A DNA stretch of 64,000 bases from Acephala macrosclerotiorum (taxonomy: Eukaryota > Ascomycota > Leotiomycetes > Helotiales > Mollisiaceae): positions 62,001-126,000 of the forward strand of contig MU119228.1 in NCBI GenBank assembly GCA_014904845.1, written 5' to 3'. Position numbers and translations under genes: made by a program. Positions within the stretch are counted from its first letter, which is position 1. Each line of letters opens with the position of its first letter. Positions 23,192 through 34,948 of the stretch are shown one piece after another. The notes under the pieces were generated by a model. The model saw nothing but the letters and a program-made list of their open reading frames with translations, ran no database searches and was not told the DNA's origin.

Positions 23192-24115
23192 CGCTCCGAA
23201 CACAACCGGCGAGCTTGTGTAGACAGTGGCATCTCCTGTATCCCGGACATTCTTCCGCTGGGCACTGTCGAGTTAGGTGATTCAATTCTCGATTTGATGC
23301 ATTCTGTCAGCTCCATTCCCGTTCTTCATTTCCTTCTGTTGCGGTGTCTAGATCCCGACTCCCGTTCTAATCAGTCGCCATATCTCAACGTCGATGTTGG
23401 CTGCTAGAAGTACACTTTCTCTACGTCCCTTCCTCCTTCGTTTTTTTCGGCATTCTCGTGTATAACTTAGTATCTTGCATGCATTCAAGGGCGGCTATAC
23501 TACTAAACTTCCAATCAATTGTCCTCGAGCATCGTGGGACTTGGCTTCAGAGCTTGCTATTCATGATTGTTCAATAAGTCTCAGCAAAATCCGTATTCCC
23601 CGTGACCGGGTCGGACATTGTACTTTTTGCGACATCCAACCAAGACCCGACAATTTTTTTTCGAAGTCAGAGTCTAGGAGGGCCATTGGCACCTTGCAGT
23701 GTGCCACATTGGCATCAAAGCCCAAAATCGAACTATACATTGTCCTCTTACGCAGGCTAATTGTGGGTACTAGACTTGGAAATTTCCAGTTTGTGAGGTG
23801 CGATAACAGTCTGAAAGCTGTCTCAATGTCGAAGTCTGGATAGGACATTCGCCCTTCCTGGCTCGCAGCGAAAGTCGACACCAAAGTCTAGCTTCTGGAG
23901 GACCCTCGGGCACGCAATCTAGCGCTGGCGGACACCCTATAATTTAGCGACCGTAGCGCTGTAGATCTAGCGATCTGCCGCCGAAAGACGCTAAACCTGT
24001 AGGGGGCCAAAGCCTAGAGCTCACCCAACAATCGAAGCGCAAGACTTTCAACCTCAACTCTTCCTTCAATGGGTCAGCGTCGCTAACTTCCTCGCTACGC
24101 AAGAACGACCTCATA
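23192..24115. other. Intergenic region between BTB copies 2 and 3
   Basis: Overlapping frames at 23475-23884 on both strands have no recognisable motif. Nothing is supported. Confidence 0.45.
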
Positions 24116-25282
24116 ATGGCGGACTCAACCTCAAACAACGATGCGCCTGCACCAACACTCCCGTCGGCAGAGGAAAACCCCGAGAGTCCCTTCGTCATCG
24201 ACACTGGCGATGTTCGCCTCTTGATCATGCGCAACGGCAAGCGTGTCGAAGGCAAGGCCTCATCTCATGCGCTATGTCTTGCTAGTCCCGTTTGGAAGAG
24301 GTTCCTTTTCCCACCATGGCACGTCGAGGTGAGAGCAATCCTGAAAAGATGAAGCAAATTGATTTCACGGAAGATGATACTGCTGCTCTGCTAATCTTGC
24401 TCAACATTGTGAACTTAAGATTTCATCGGGTACCAGCGTGAGTCTCCTTCCCCCAAACAGACTGCACTTTTCTTGTCGCGTTAGGGTTGCAGCCAAATCG
24501 ATACACTGACCGATGCGCTTAGATGGCTTCCATACAAATAGCTTTTGCAGGTCGCTGTCCTTTGTGATCAGTACAACTGCGTGAATTTAGTTCGACCTTG
24601 GCTCTTGGACACGCTCTGGCTGAAAGACGAAATTGCTGAATCTTTGAAAGACAAGCAACACAAGTGGCTATTCATCGCATGGGTGTTCGGGCGAGAACTT
24701 GTCTTTGAGACTCTAGCGCTTACATTGGTTAAGAACTTGGAAATTACCCATGAGAATTTCTGGGGCGAAGAGAGTCCGATGCCTCCCTTGACCATCGGTC
24801 AGTACCTTCCTCTGTAAATGGGCTTTTCTGCTGACGCACACTGCTCCAGAGACCATTTTATCTTGCCGAGAAACCTTATTGCCGCATTGCTCAAGATTCC
24901 TTATAACATGCTCAGTCACTTCAACCAATTAGGACAGAGCTTCTCCTGCTTTCACCACCAAGAAGCATGCGATATGTTGGTTTATGGCTCTATTATTCAC
25001 GGCCTAAAGAAGAGCGGTCTATTCCCTCGTGTTCGGCCAGAAGATATTCGCATGAGCGTCAATACCCTCGCGAGCCCGTTAAATGGTATGAAGATCCATA
25101 TTCTACCTAGTACAGAAGGTTTGTTCGACACAATTGCGGAGCACAAGATCTGCAGTGTCACGGATATGAAGAAAATGGTTGCTGCAGTGCTCAACGAGCC
25201 CCTCGACCCAATTCTTCCTTCCCATCGTGATCATTTTCGAGCTCAGGAAATGATAGCTTTCCCCTGGCGATTTCGAGATTAG
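24116..25282 (+). pseudogene. BTB/POZ-like copy 3, probably broken
   Basis: The ATG at 24116 begins an acceptable protein: TGDVRLLIMRNGKRVEGKA, HALCLASPVWKRFLFPPWHVE. Lesions follow. After FPPWHVE (about 24331) the correct continuation (MKQIDFTEDDTAALLILLNIV) lies in another frame, so one base is missing. An intron-like stretch (GTGAGT from about 24440) not shared with the other copies leads to WLPYK-stop-LLQVAVLCDQYNC, an in-frame TAG near 24539. The rest is well kept: LVRPWLLDTLWL, WLFIAWVFGRELVFETL, the conserved phase-1 intron at 24798-24851 (it needs the second AG of cagag to stay in frame), and a full C-terminal half ending AFPWRFRD. A functional product would need different splicing, so decay is more likely. 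Confidence 0.75.
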
Positions 25283-26186
25283 GACAAAGGGAGACTGGCT
25301 TTTCAATCTTAAAGCATAGACTAGTACATGAACATTCAACGAGGTAGGTTGCAATCAACATCACCATTCACTGAATCACTTGTCCATTTCCAAAGGACTA
25401 ATTATTTTATAGGTATCTCGTACACACCTCCCTGCCCCGTACCTACCACAACTTGGCTCTACGATGCCATCTCTACGAAACTTACTCACGTCTTTCGAAA
25501 CGCCTACCGAATCCTCACCTCCACTACTAGTAGCAGCGGGCCCCTAGACTTACGAGGTATATCAGAGATGTATCTGTGTGAGACTCTCGATATTGAATTT
25601 GCAGGCGTTCTGGACCCTGGACCTTGCTTTCTGTCACTTGCTGATCACCAAAAAGCACATGCTTACTTTCAATGAAATTCTGTTCAGTGAAACTTCTAGT
25701 AGTTGAAGGGAAAAGTAATTTCATTCGTTGTGTTTACTATCACCGAGTGCAATCTACTTGGTGCTGTCCCTCCCTTTTTTATCTCCCAATGCCAAGGAAT
25801 TCATTCCCTCCCCACCAAGCCTGCACATGTCATGCAATCCCCGTTGTGAGATCCTCGTTGCTCATCTCTCCTGCAGGCCCATTCATGGACTTCTAATCAC
25901 CATAATCAATTTGTCCTACGTCGTGATGCGCAATTAGACTTGTGTATGGCATTAGCTGATGGCACCTAGAAACCTACTCGACTCACTCCAAGAAGAACGC
26001 TCCCAAGCAGGGCGGATGATGGTCCAGACAAAAGGTAAAGTGTTGCTTACTTTTTGCTATACGCTATCAAAACATGATCTTCTTCTGCCACCCTAGCTCA
26101 TCTCTCCAAACTCAAAGCCTCGCAGTTCATGACTATGGTGAGGAGGTGGTCAAATCAATTGGCTCACTATACAAGGCATTCTCTCT
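25283..26186. other. Intergenic region between BTB copies 3 and 4
   Basis: A plus-strand frame spans 25328-25675, with no recognisable domain. The two flanking BTB copies are on opposite strands, and their 3' ends converge here. Confidence 0.4.
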
Positions 26187-27460
26187 TCACCTGCGCCTCG
26201 CATCGTAGCCTTCTTCATCGTCCGAATCCTTGACGTTCTCCTCAGGAACATCGTCCTCAATACCTTCCTCCGGAGTGACCCAGCCCCAGTTTTCAAAGTC
26301 GAGCGATTCTGCTTGAAGTGCCTCTCTGGACTTGCTTCCATTCAAAGGATGAACTCTAACGACGATCTCCGTCTTGGTGCTTTCTTGCAATTTGAAGATA
26401 TCATCCAATTCCTTAGTGAGTACCGTGAGTTCGCGTGGCCAGCAACTGACCTTCTCGCACCAAGTTAGGAACCCGGACCAGATCCAGCAGCTTGATTGGA
26501 GCACCTTTCTCTGACCGCGGATAGAGCTCTCGTCGCATGAGCCTACGCAGAACTTTTTCGTAAGTGGTTTTGTTGCACGACTTGTTGCACGGTTGAAGGG
26601 GGTGGCTTCTGGTGATTCGTCCGCTGCATGGTGTTGTCGACCAATCCTCGAGTTTTGAAAGATACTTGTACAAGACGCCAAGGCAAGGCTGAACCGTCTC
26701 GTCTTGAGCCGCAATTATCTCTTCTGTGTTGGGGTCAGTATTCGCGAAAATGATTTGAATGGACAAAGGCATCACTTACCATAGATGTAATCTGGTAAAG
26801 GCCAGTCTTCAGGAATGGTAGGGAGTATTCCAATGGGGCAATTCTGATACATCCACGAGCAAGTATTGTTGAACATATCCAAACCCATGGTGCATTCCCA
26901 GCGGAAGACTAAACCGCATAACATCATTGCCTGGCAGTCTTTGGGTATTCTCGGATTATGATAGTCCTGGTAGCCCCCGTTATAATAATCAAACTTTCTC
27001 CATTCAACGTCCATCCATTGCTCGATCCACTTCTTAATAGTCTTCGTGCACATGTACTTATTGCAAATAATCGCCAAATTGACGAGCAAGATTCTTGGCG
27101 GTTGTTCGAAGGGAAGAGCTCCGGAGTTGAGATGTGCAATCAAGAGCACAAGCAAAGCATGCTCACTGTCATCTGTGAAATCCAGCTCTTTGACAGGTTG
27201 CGCAATGGATGATTATTCCTCCTCGCTGTCCTCGTTGCGCTTGCACTTTCCTTTCTGCTCAGCAACCTCCACGTCTCCACCAGTCGACCAAGGCGGGAAC
27301 AAGAAGTTCTTCCAGACTGGCTTGCGAGAACCATTGCATGTGAGGATACGTACGCATAGGCAGGTGCGCCTTTGTATATGATATTGAGGCGGACATCAGA
27401 GGGCATGAAGCTGAATTCGGGTGGGGAGGGGATGTTTTCGGGAGGTGTAGTTGGTGGCAT
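26187..27460 (-). pseudogene. BTB/POZ-like copy 4, decayed
   Basis: The start at 27460 gives SFMPSDVRLNIIYKG and SSHAMVLAS. One C is then missing near 27330 (AGCCAGTC where AGCCCAGTC would give SPVW), shifting the frame. In the corrected frame the protein continues KNFLFPPW, meets an in-frame TAA near 27210, then VKELDFTDDSEHALLVLLIAHL, ILLVNLAIICNKY and so on. The family intron sits at 26779-26721 (GTAAGT, phase 1). Another frame change occurs near 26430 before the acidic tail (…EGIEDDVPEENVKDSDDEEG). It is a diverged paralog with at least three lesions. Confidence 0.78.
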
Positions 27461-28169
27461 CTCGAGACTGCGTGTGGAAGAGGATCTTGAATTTGCGTAG
27501 AGGTTGAGGTTGAAGAGATTTTGTAGTTGACTTTGTGTGGTCGGGAATGAAGAGGAAGTGTTGGTCGAGTAATAAAAAAGCGCGTAGTTTGAGGTCGTGG
27601 GTGAATGTCAGACGGCATTGAAGACGGGGTCAATTGCGCATCGATTTCGTCCGGAAATGGATCTCATACCGAGAAGCGAAAAGCGTGTTTGTGGAGGTGC
27701 AATCTCTCTTTTGATGATTTGCGAATGTGCTTATTCTGTAGTAGAAGGAGGGGCGGTCAAGTGGTGGTGGAAAGGAGGGAATCCAGGATCCGTAGGCTAG
27801 TAGTGGAGTTGATAAGAGTTCGAAGGTGAATGGCAGTCGAGTGTAAGCTTATACAAACGTGTTTGTCAATTGCTTCTGGTTTAGAAATTCTAAGTAGGAG
27901 AGGTGGTAGATGTTCGCGAGCTGTCAAAGTATCCATCAAGCTTCACGACCCTTTGATTTCGGAATCAAAAAAGCACGTTGTCAATCGAGAGAAGAAAGAA
28001 GATTGGGAACAGCGGTTTGTTGATGCTTTTGCTCAGCATTTTGTCAGTGTACACAGGCATGCTAGAGCTCAACTATCCGGAGAGCCTCTAGAGTGTACCC
28101 GCTCATACCATGCACTCAACACAAAACGTATTACCATCCTTCAGCCATACATTAGTAATCTCATACCCA
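27461..28169. other. Intergenic region between BTB copies 4 and 5
   Basis: Short frames only. It includes the 5' flank of copy 4 and the 3' flank of copy 5. Nothing else is supported. Confidence 0.45.
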
Positions 28170-29967
28170 TCAGTTCTTACCCTTCAACTTCGCAAGCTGT
28201 CCATCCATATGCTTCCGCTCGGCTTCACTAGCATGGTTCGGGATGCTCTGCAAGACCTCAGCAGTTTCTTTGTTGAAGTCAAACTTGAAGATACATTGAC
28301 CCTCGGTAGCCGTGTGAAATGCGCGAGTATCAAAACTTCGGATCCGTTGTGCTAGACTTTCGACACTAAAACAAATATCCTTCGCCCTCTTTCGCGGCCA
28401 AATGCAACCTCTCTTAGCGCTCTTGATCATGCGACCAATCACCAATGCATCACAATCTTCCTTCTTCAGATCACAGAGAATGTCGGTGCTAGCGACATAC
28501 TTGTTGAAGGCGGAATAGATGACGCTGAGGAGCTTGTCGATCGTTGCAAGTCTAATCTTTAGGATGCTGTCTATGTCATTGTTCAGAATCATTTCAGATA
28601 TTATGACTATATCCGGAACTCACCAATAGAGGAGGGAAGCAGGCTGATATCCATGACACGCCCGGCAAGTGTCGTGGGCATACCATCTCTATTCACTTGG
28701 ATGTTTTTGACCATGGAAATCCCAACTTTGTCGAAAAGGTCGTGGTTACCAAAGGTGTATGCGGTGAACAACATTTCCATGCAGCGAGATTGTTCAGTGA
28801 GCTCAAGTGGGGGTGTCCAGAGCGACAACCACGGTCCACCAATCAGGCGTACACACTCGTATTTCTCACAAAGCACAGCAACTTTGTGAAGATATGTCAC
28901 AGCCGTAGTAGGAGCTTTACCGGGCTGATAATGTACGAAATGAAGTAAGAGAAGGAGCGCGTCTCCATCATCTCCACTCAAGTCGAGTTCATCAACAGGA
29001 GTTGAACATAGAGCCGGCTTTGGCGTACGAGAACCGGAACAATCGGTCTCCTGATTGGTGTGAACCTTCTCCGGGAAATCTGCATTCGGGTAAATAAGGG
29101 CTCTCCAGACTGGACTAGCCATAGCCATGGCAGTCGGAGAGACTTTGCCAATCACCTTCGAACCATGGTACATCACGTGGATGCTCATGCCATCTAGGTC
29201 GAATGAGAACAGAGCGTTATGGGAGGCGGAGCCGCTCGAAGCGGGGGTAGCAAAGGGACTGTTGTGACTGGCATTTGGCTCTGCATTGTCGTTGCCGGAG
29301 AGGATGGCCGTGTTGGCATGTTCTGTGCTCATTGGAACAACTGTAGATCCCGAGGAATGGTCCGGGCAAGAAGGCTCGATAGAACCGAAGATATTCGTGC
29401 TGCCGAAGAGGTTATCATTTCCGCCAAAAATCGATGTAGGCCTGCCTAAAGGTTGACCGAAGACATTTGACGACTTGATGGAAGCTGAACCAAAGGATTC
29501 CGTGGGCTTGGTGGTGTCTGGACTGAAGAGACTGCCAGGTTTCACAGGAGCCGTGCCAAAGAGACCACCACGTTCATTGTTCGTACCTATTTTGCGGTCT
29601 GTTAGTCTCAAAATGTCCCAATACGATTCGAGTACTTAGCCTGTTGGCCAGAGCTTTCACGCACACATACGGGTTGGGCCAATCTGAGTATCAGGAGACG
29701 AATGATGTACGTACCTGATGCAGCTGGCTTGTCAAACAAACTTGTACCACTAGTAGCATATTTTGAGAAGGCAATGATCTTCGAAGCAGATTCATCGCTT
29801 CCAGAGGTCGCCACAATCACCTTCGCAGCTGTACTTCCGAAAATGCTCGCGGTACTGGGGGCGGGTGTCTTTGCGGCCGGCATTGCAAACGTGAACGAGC
29901 TTATATTGGCCGCAGAAGGACGTTCTGCAGCATCAGGGACATCACTGTCGGAACTTGAGGACGACAT
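28170..29967 (-). CDS. FG-repeat + BTB/POZ-like protein, copy 5 (538 aa)
   Basis: Exons are 29967-29715, 29586-28624 and 28570-28170, for 538 residues with consistent phases. The N-terminal ~200 residues are Ser/Thr/Gly/Asn-rich and carry seven spaced FG dipeptides (SIFGST, GGLFGT, ESFGSA, NVFGQP, SIFGGN, NLFGST, NIFGSI), the spacing and linker chemistry of FG nucleoporins. BTB-like sequence starts near residue 205: FSFDLDGMSIHVMYHGSKV, MAMASPVWRALIYP, LDLSGDDGDALLLLLHFVHY, VAVLCEKYECVRL. The conserved phase-1 intron of the family joins SSI|DSILKIRLATIDK. The tail DCDALVIGRMIKSAKRG matches the other copies. It looks intact. The FG segment might engage nuclear transport factors, which is an inference. 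Confidence 0.85.
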
Positions 29968-30568
29968 CGCGTGTACTGTTGTCGCTGGATGTTCTTGTAC
30001 AGGGAATTGTTGTAAAGAAAGTCAAGATCGCAAGAGGTTGGCTTTTAGCGTGGGACTAGCGTGGTCGCGGAGAATTGATAGTGAGCTCCTGGTAAAGACG
30101 AGTAAACAAACAAATGTCGAGCTTCGAGATCGACGTTCGAACGGCAGATCACATTTGAGTAGTAAACCCCGTAGGCCAAAGTTTGAGAATGAAGGTCCTT
30201 TGCAAGGGAGTTTCGAGTGCGGGACCAAAAGAATAGAAGGTTCTCGACGGGTAAGATGTTCAGCAAGATTTGAAAGGGCAGATTCTATGGCGGCGTCTTC
30301 CATGATTTTAATCTGGTAATGCCAAACAAAAGAGACTCATCAAGAGGAGAAATCAAAGAAGACGCTTTTATCATTACGTAGAAAATGCCATGTTCTTCAC
30401 GCTGCCCATGCTTCGCTAAACTCCGTGCCGCAATGCACTTTGCCGATTTCGGAGACCATTCTTGCCGTGAAATGTTCCACCTCCCTCTGAATCTCAAGCC
30501 TGACTGTCTTGAGTAGCTAGATGCTCAGTAATAGTCTCCAGCATGGTGATGAGGCTCGCCGATGAACA
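29968..30568. other. Intergenic region between BTB copies 5 and 6
   Basis: Short overlapping frames without motifs. The first ~350 bases should hold the promoter of the FG-BTB gene (minus strand). Confidence 0.45.
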
Positions 30569-31690
30569 TCATTTGTGACTATCTGCCAGATAATGCTCGG
30601 AGATCGAGAATGCTTTGATTGCTACCCTATCCGTAATCAAACTTTCGGCATGGATCTTCATATGGACAAATGTGTGCATCAGTCGTGGGACCGGAACCAT
30701 CTTCGAAATGCTGGTTCTGGAAGTGATATCTTCTTTGACGCAAGCCAGAAAGTTCCTGTGGAATGCTCCATGACGCATAGCTAGCAACCCCTCAAGTAAT
30801 TCCCCTGCACTGCGAGACCAATTCGCTGGAACTGTTCTTGACCACAGATCCCGACTGACAAGCTCACGAATGAGTGTGCCTAAGATCAGGGCGTTGCACT
30901 GTGGCTTATGACCGAGGCATCTGGATGCGACATCGTGGGTATATTCATCGATCCATCCCCAATAAACAGCAAGAATCTTCTCAATCGCTGCTGTTCCAGA
31001 AGTCATGATGACATCTAGGAGCATATTAGCCTGGCTTTACCTGCTGTCGATTTCTCTAACTAACTGGCAGTACTTGGAGGCAATAAATTCTGTTTGATGT
31101 AACAATATTCATCGTCCAGGTGGCTCTGCCACCGACGCCAACCTGCCTAGCCTATATCTGGCATACTCTTGGAAGATCTCACTTCTGCTGAAAGCCCATG
31201 CCGTGAAGAGACATCTAGGATCAAAGGCAGAGTCAGTTTTTAAGAACCACGACAGCGCCCAAGGCTTCACAAGTTCGACATAGTCGTACATATCGCAAAG
31301 GACAGAAAACCCATGCACGAGATTAAGTGTAACCGAGGTCGAGAGGTGCTTGAATTGAACGTGGGCGATGCGAAGCAGAAGCAGAAGTGCATCGCCATCA
31401 TCTGCGAGGAAGTCGAGACTGTCGACGGTATGAGTACAGAGGTCAGGCTTCGGTACACGAGGACCATCATCGACAGATGCGTTTCGTTGACTTTGTGACC
31501 AAGATGGGTAGATGAACTTCTTCCACAATGGACTTGTTAGGGCTGTTGCGACGGATGTACCTTGCCGATGACTTCCTCTTCTTTGATACTCGACGTGGAT
31601 CGTGATATCGCCAAGTTTGAAGGTGAAGAGACGCGCGAATAACTTCTCATCGGAAGGGATCTGATCGATGAGTGCTTTTGAAGAGGCCAT
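30569..31690 (-). CDS. BTB/POZ-like protein, copy 6 (splice junction uncertain)
   Basis: The start chosen is ATG 31690 (MASSKALID); the frame extends upstream without a conserved sequence. BTB-like signatures are FTFKLGDITIHVEYQ, ALTSPLWKKFIYPSW, SLDFLADDGDALLLLLRIAHVQF, FSVLCDMYDYVELVKPW and LFTAWAFSRSEIFQEY. The C-terminal half (IMTSGTAAIEKILAVYWGW..., QCNALILGTLIRELVSRDLW) is in a second exon starting near 31002 after ...CTCCTAG. The expected phase-1 donor after PPG is CTGGACGAT instead of CTGGTACGAT-like, and the first exon reads into a TGA (PPGR-stop). One base may be lost, giving a truncated product, or a different donor is used. Confidence 0.65.
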
Positions 31691-31993
31691 GTTGGGAAGT
31701 TCCTTTCGATATTTGTTGCGACGTTTAGGTTGGTAGAAGGAAGTTGCTCTAGGTTGTGGGCGTGGGTTATATGGTGAACGAATCCCTAGCGTCGCGTTGC
31801 TCGAGGTGAATCGCAATCAACACCGAGGTGGCGACAAAGAAGGTGGGCGAGAACTAAAAGTCGGCTTCTAACAATTGAGGGTAATTCACATGGTTCTTTT
31901 TTAAGACTGGGCTTTCGTCAGAGCGCAGTTTTCAGCCTTGCGGAATGTCCGGGAAAGGCTGGGAGACCAAAGGTGCTGCTCATCACGGAGACA
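31691..31993. other. Short intergenic region between BTB copy 6 and the acyltransferase
   Basis: About 300 bases that serve as the 5' flank of BTB copy 6 and the 3' flank of the acyltransferase (both minus strand). I see nothing else. Confidence 0.5.
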
Positions 31994-34283
31994 TCACACA
32001 AACCCATCCAGTCCCCACAAGTCTTCTCGCTCCGTTTCAGGACTGATATTCGCGTACAACTTTCGAGGACCCCTGTCCCTCCACTTGCTGACATCATCAC
32101 AGTCTGGAAATATCTCGGATCCGAACCGATCGATCATTTCTCGAACTCTGATCACCAGGATGCGCCTTTGTTCTATCAACCTGTTAATGATGTGCGAGGA
32201 AGTTGGACTCAATGTCAAGACAAGAGGGTAGATTGACTTGAGCAAGTCCATGCCCTGCTCGCCGAATAAGAGAGCAGCGTATGTGATCATTGGCAGAACG
32301 AGTACGCAAGTACTGACGATCAGGGAAGTTGGAGTTCGTGTGGGAACATATCCCCAAACATGGTTGTAGTTGTTCAAGACCACAAGCAGGATCGTATAGA
32401 ATGCATAGAAGATTGGTGCAAGCGCAAGCGCGATCAGAATCTTCCAAGTCGCCATGACATCGTGTCCACGAATCTTCACGCTAGATGCTGCAAGCGCTTC
32501 AGCGGTCTTACGACGTGAGAGATGAGCCGTCAGGATGAAAATTGGAGCGAAGAGGAGTAAGCCAGGAAGGGTCAAAACGGCAAGGACGCCAAGCTTGAGA
32601 AGTCGGTACAGTAGTGTTGGCAATCTGAAAAGCATCGGGAAATGTTTGTGGTTACTGGTAGTCGACAGAAGCTGGTGGTCTTTCAAGTTGAGAGCTTTCA
32701 AAGAGGCCATGTAGGACTTTATATCCTTGATGAGTGATTTCATTTCCGGGGTCTGAGAATATGTCGTGTATCCTTTCACCAAGCGGCGATTGAGTTCGGT
32801 GGACCGTGCCAAAGATATCCTCTTCTTCTCAGCGCTATGGGGAGTGTTAGTGAGGTACAAGCGCCGAGCGGCATGGACGAGCTATTCATGTTAACAGGAT
32901 ATGACGCCGGGATTGATAGAACATACGTTCAAGGTCTCGAAGTCGGGTGCTGAAACAGTGACGGCTGCCAGTGCCTGGGAAATATCGTTCATTAGCCCAC
33001 CGACAGCATCACGCTTCTTTCCGTTGTTGAAATCGTCGATGCGAGATTCTGAAACGGGGATCGACTCTCCAAATTCAATGACAGCTCGAGAGCGGAACTT
33101 GCTATACATAAATCAGTATGGGATTTGAAGTATGATTTGGGAGTTGAGGAGTTCAGGAGCTGAGTTCACAATACTCGTGACGAGCTCAGCTCTGAATATC
33201 ACCTTAATCGTGGGGTAGAATTTCACGTACTGTGCAGTGAAGTAAGTCAACCCGACAGGAACGATCGTGACCTTGGTGCCCCGGGAAAGCGCGCCAAGCG
33301 CGATAATTGCAATACCAGCTAGGAAGGCACCATGAGATTAGAAGGATGGACTAGGCAAATTGAAGCGGCTTACCTTTCAGAGGCAACAGCTGTGTTCGGT
33401 CATGGCTTCCACCTTCCGGAAAGATCCCAATGCAGCCATCAGCAGCAAGTCTTTCAAACACAGCATTGTACACCTCGGTTTGGTCGATATGAGGAGCGAC
33501 TTTGAACTTCGTGCCAGCGAATGAAGAGACAAGAGACCCTGTGTGGCTTCCAGTGAGCTGGAACAGTGCATCTGGATGCAAGTTTGAGTTCTTCAAGACT
33601 ATCCTGTCAGGTCCGAGGATCTGGCCGATGTCTAGTTTTTGGGAGTCGCCGTTGATGGTTGGCAGATATATTGAGCCACCAGCTTTGAATATCTCAGTCG
33701 TGAAGTCTGTTCCAATTCCACTCAAGATCTTTGAATTTGCCTCTGGATTTTCGAGGTAGATCGTTCCTGGTGCTGATTTTGCAATGTCCATGGCACGAGA
33801 TACAGGTACAGCACCAATCATGGAGGCCTAGAAAATCGGGGATTCAGCAATTGCCCTCTAAGGAATGTTTTTGGAGAATGTTTCGAGACAAATATCAAGA
33901 TACGTCCCAAAGCAGGGAGAAAACAGTGTATTTCTAGTGTACGTACCATCGTACCGACGAACTTGCGTTGAAAAGACTTCTCGGCCATGAGCCATGATAT
34001 ACGACGATTTAAGGAGCGGAGGATTCTCATCAAGACGATAGAATCCACGAACTACAGCAGTTAGCACGACGCAGAAACACAAAGGGTCATGTGACCCTGT
34101 GAAATTCTGTACCTGATTCGAATGAGGAGCTGCAACCAGAATCACAGCGCCATCGGATGGAACGTGCCATGATCCTCGAACTTGTACTTCTCTAAAGAAG
34201 AGTCCCACGGCCAGGGCGAAGGTCCGGAGGATGAGGTCGTACACCCAGCCGATAGTAGGAGAGAGCGAAAGCCTTTGGGCCAT
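31994..34283 (-). CDS. Glycerol-3-phosphate / dihydroxyacetone-phosphate acyltransferase, GPT2/SCT1 family, 6 exons, 626 aa
   Basis: Exons are 34283-34113, 34051-33947, 33827-33374, 33318-33231, 33101-32927 and 32881-31994. All junctions keep frame. The protein catalyses the first acylation of glycerolipid synthesis at the ER. Acyltransferase motif I is assembled across intron 1 (VAAPHSNQ|FVDSIVL, the HxNQFVD form typical of this family). Then come GAVPVSRAMD (motif II region), a long insertion (TIYLENPEANSKILSG...), IGIFPEGGSHDRTQLLPLK (motif III) and IVPVGLTYF (motif IV). The C-terminal part has hydrophobic helices (LPGLLLFAPIFILTAHLS, ILIALALAPIFYAFYTILL, STCVLVLPMITYAALLF). At 626 residues it is somewhat shorter than the yeast enzymes (about 740), mainly at the C-terminus. 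Confidence 0.92.
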
Positions 34284-34948
34284 GGTTGCTGCAGGGCCTT
34301 TTGCTTCGCGACGTATTTGGACTTATGGATAAATACTGACACAAGTTAGTAAGTCGCTGAGGGCCCATCCAGCTTCGAGGAGAAAAGGGAGAGTTTGTCG
34401 ATGAGGTGAGAGATAGAAATCCGAGATAAGTTGTCTTGAACCTAGAAAATCGGGCGTTAAGGCACTTACAAAGCATGACCCACATTCACGTGAAAGACCT
34501 ATCTTCCCCCTTTTCTTCTTCCGCAAATATTTACTACTCGCTTGCATTGTAGTTTCACCTCGTGCATCAATAATGGAAGTACGCTGCCCACCGATTCATG
34601 GGATATACCGAGGTTAAATGTAGAAGACCACTTATTTGTGCTAATTTGGCTGCTACCTGCCATCAGTGCCTTGGCCTTCGATCACGATGCCTGTTCAGGG
34701 TGGTATTGTGCAAGATATATTGCCCTCTATTGATATGATTCGATACCTGGCACTCTCTGGGCCTCTCACCTAGGTGTGGCATCTCATCTACGAGGTACAG
34801 CTACAAGGGATGCGATGTACCCACCTGAAACAGCCTCTTCATTTCCTCATGAGATGGAGAGAACACGATGTTGACAATGCGGCGTCTTCCCCAAGATGAC
34901 AGTAGCACAAATATCCAGGCCTACGTCTGTCTATCAGTCTAATCCCAG
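34284..34948. other. Intergenic region upstream of the acyltransferase
   Basis: Divergent region between the acyltransferase (minus) and the L-domain-like gene (plus). No gene is recognised. Confidence 0.45.

Noticed and set aside
24439..24530. Extra intron in BTB copy 3 as a functional intron
   Set aside because: The frame after it runs directly into TAG; no other copy has it.
25328..25675. Small plus-strand protein
   Set aside because: No recognised domain and no conserved start; lies between two decayed BTB copies.
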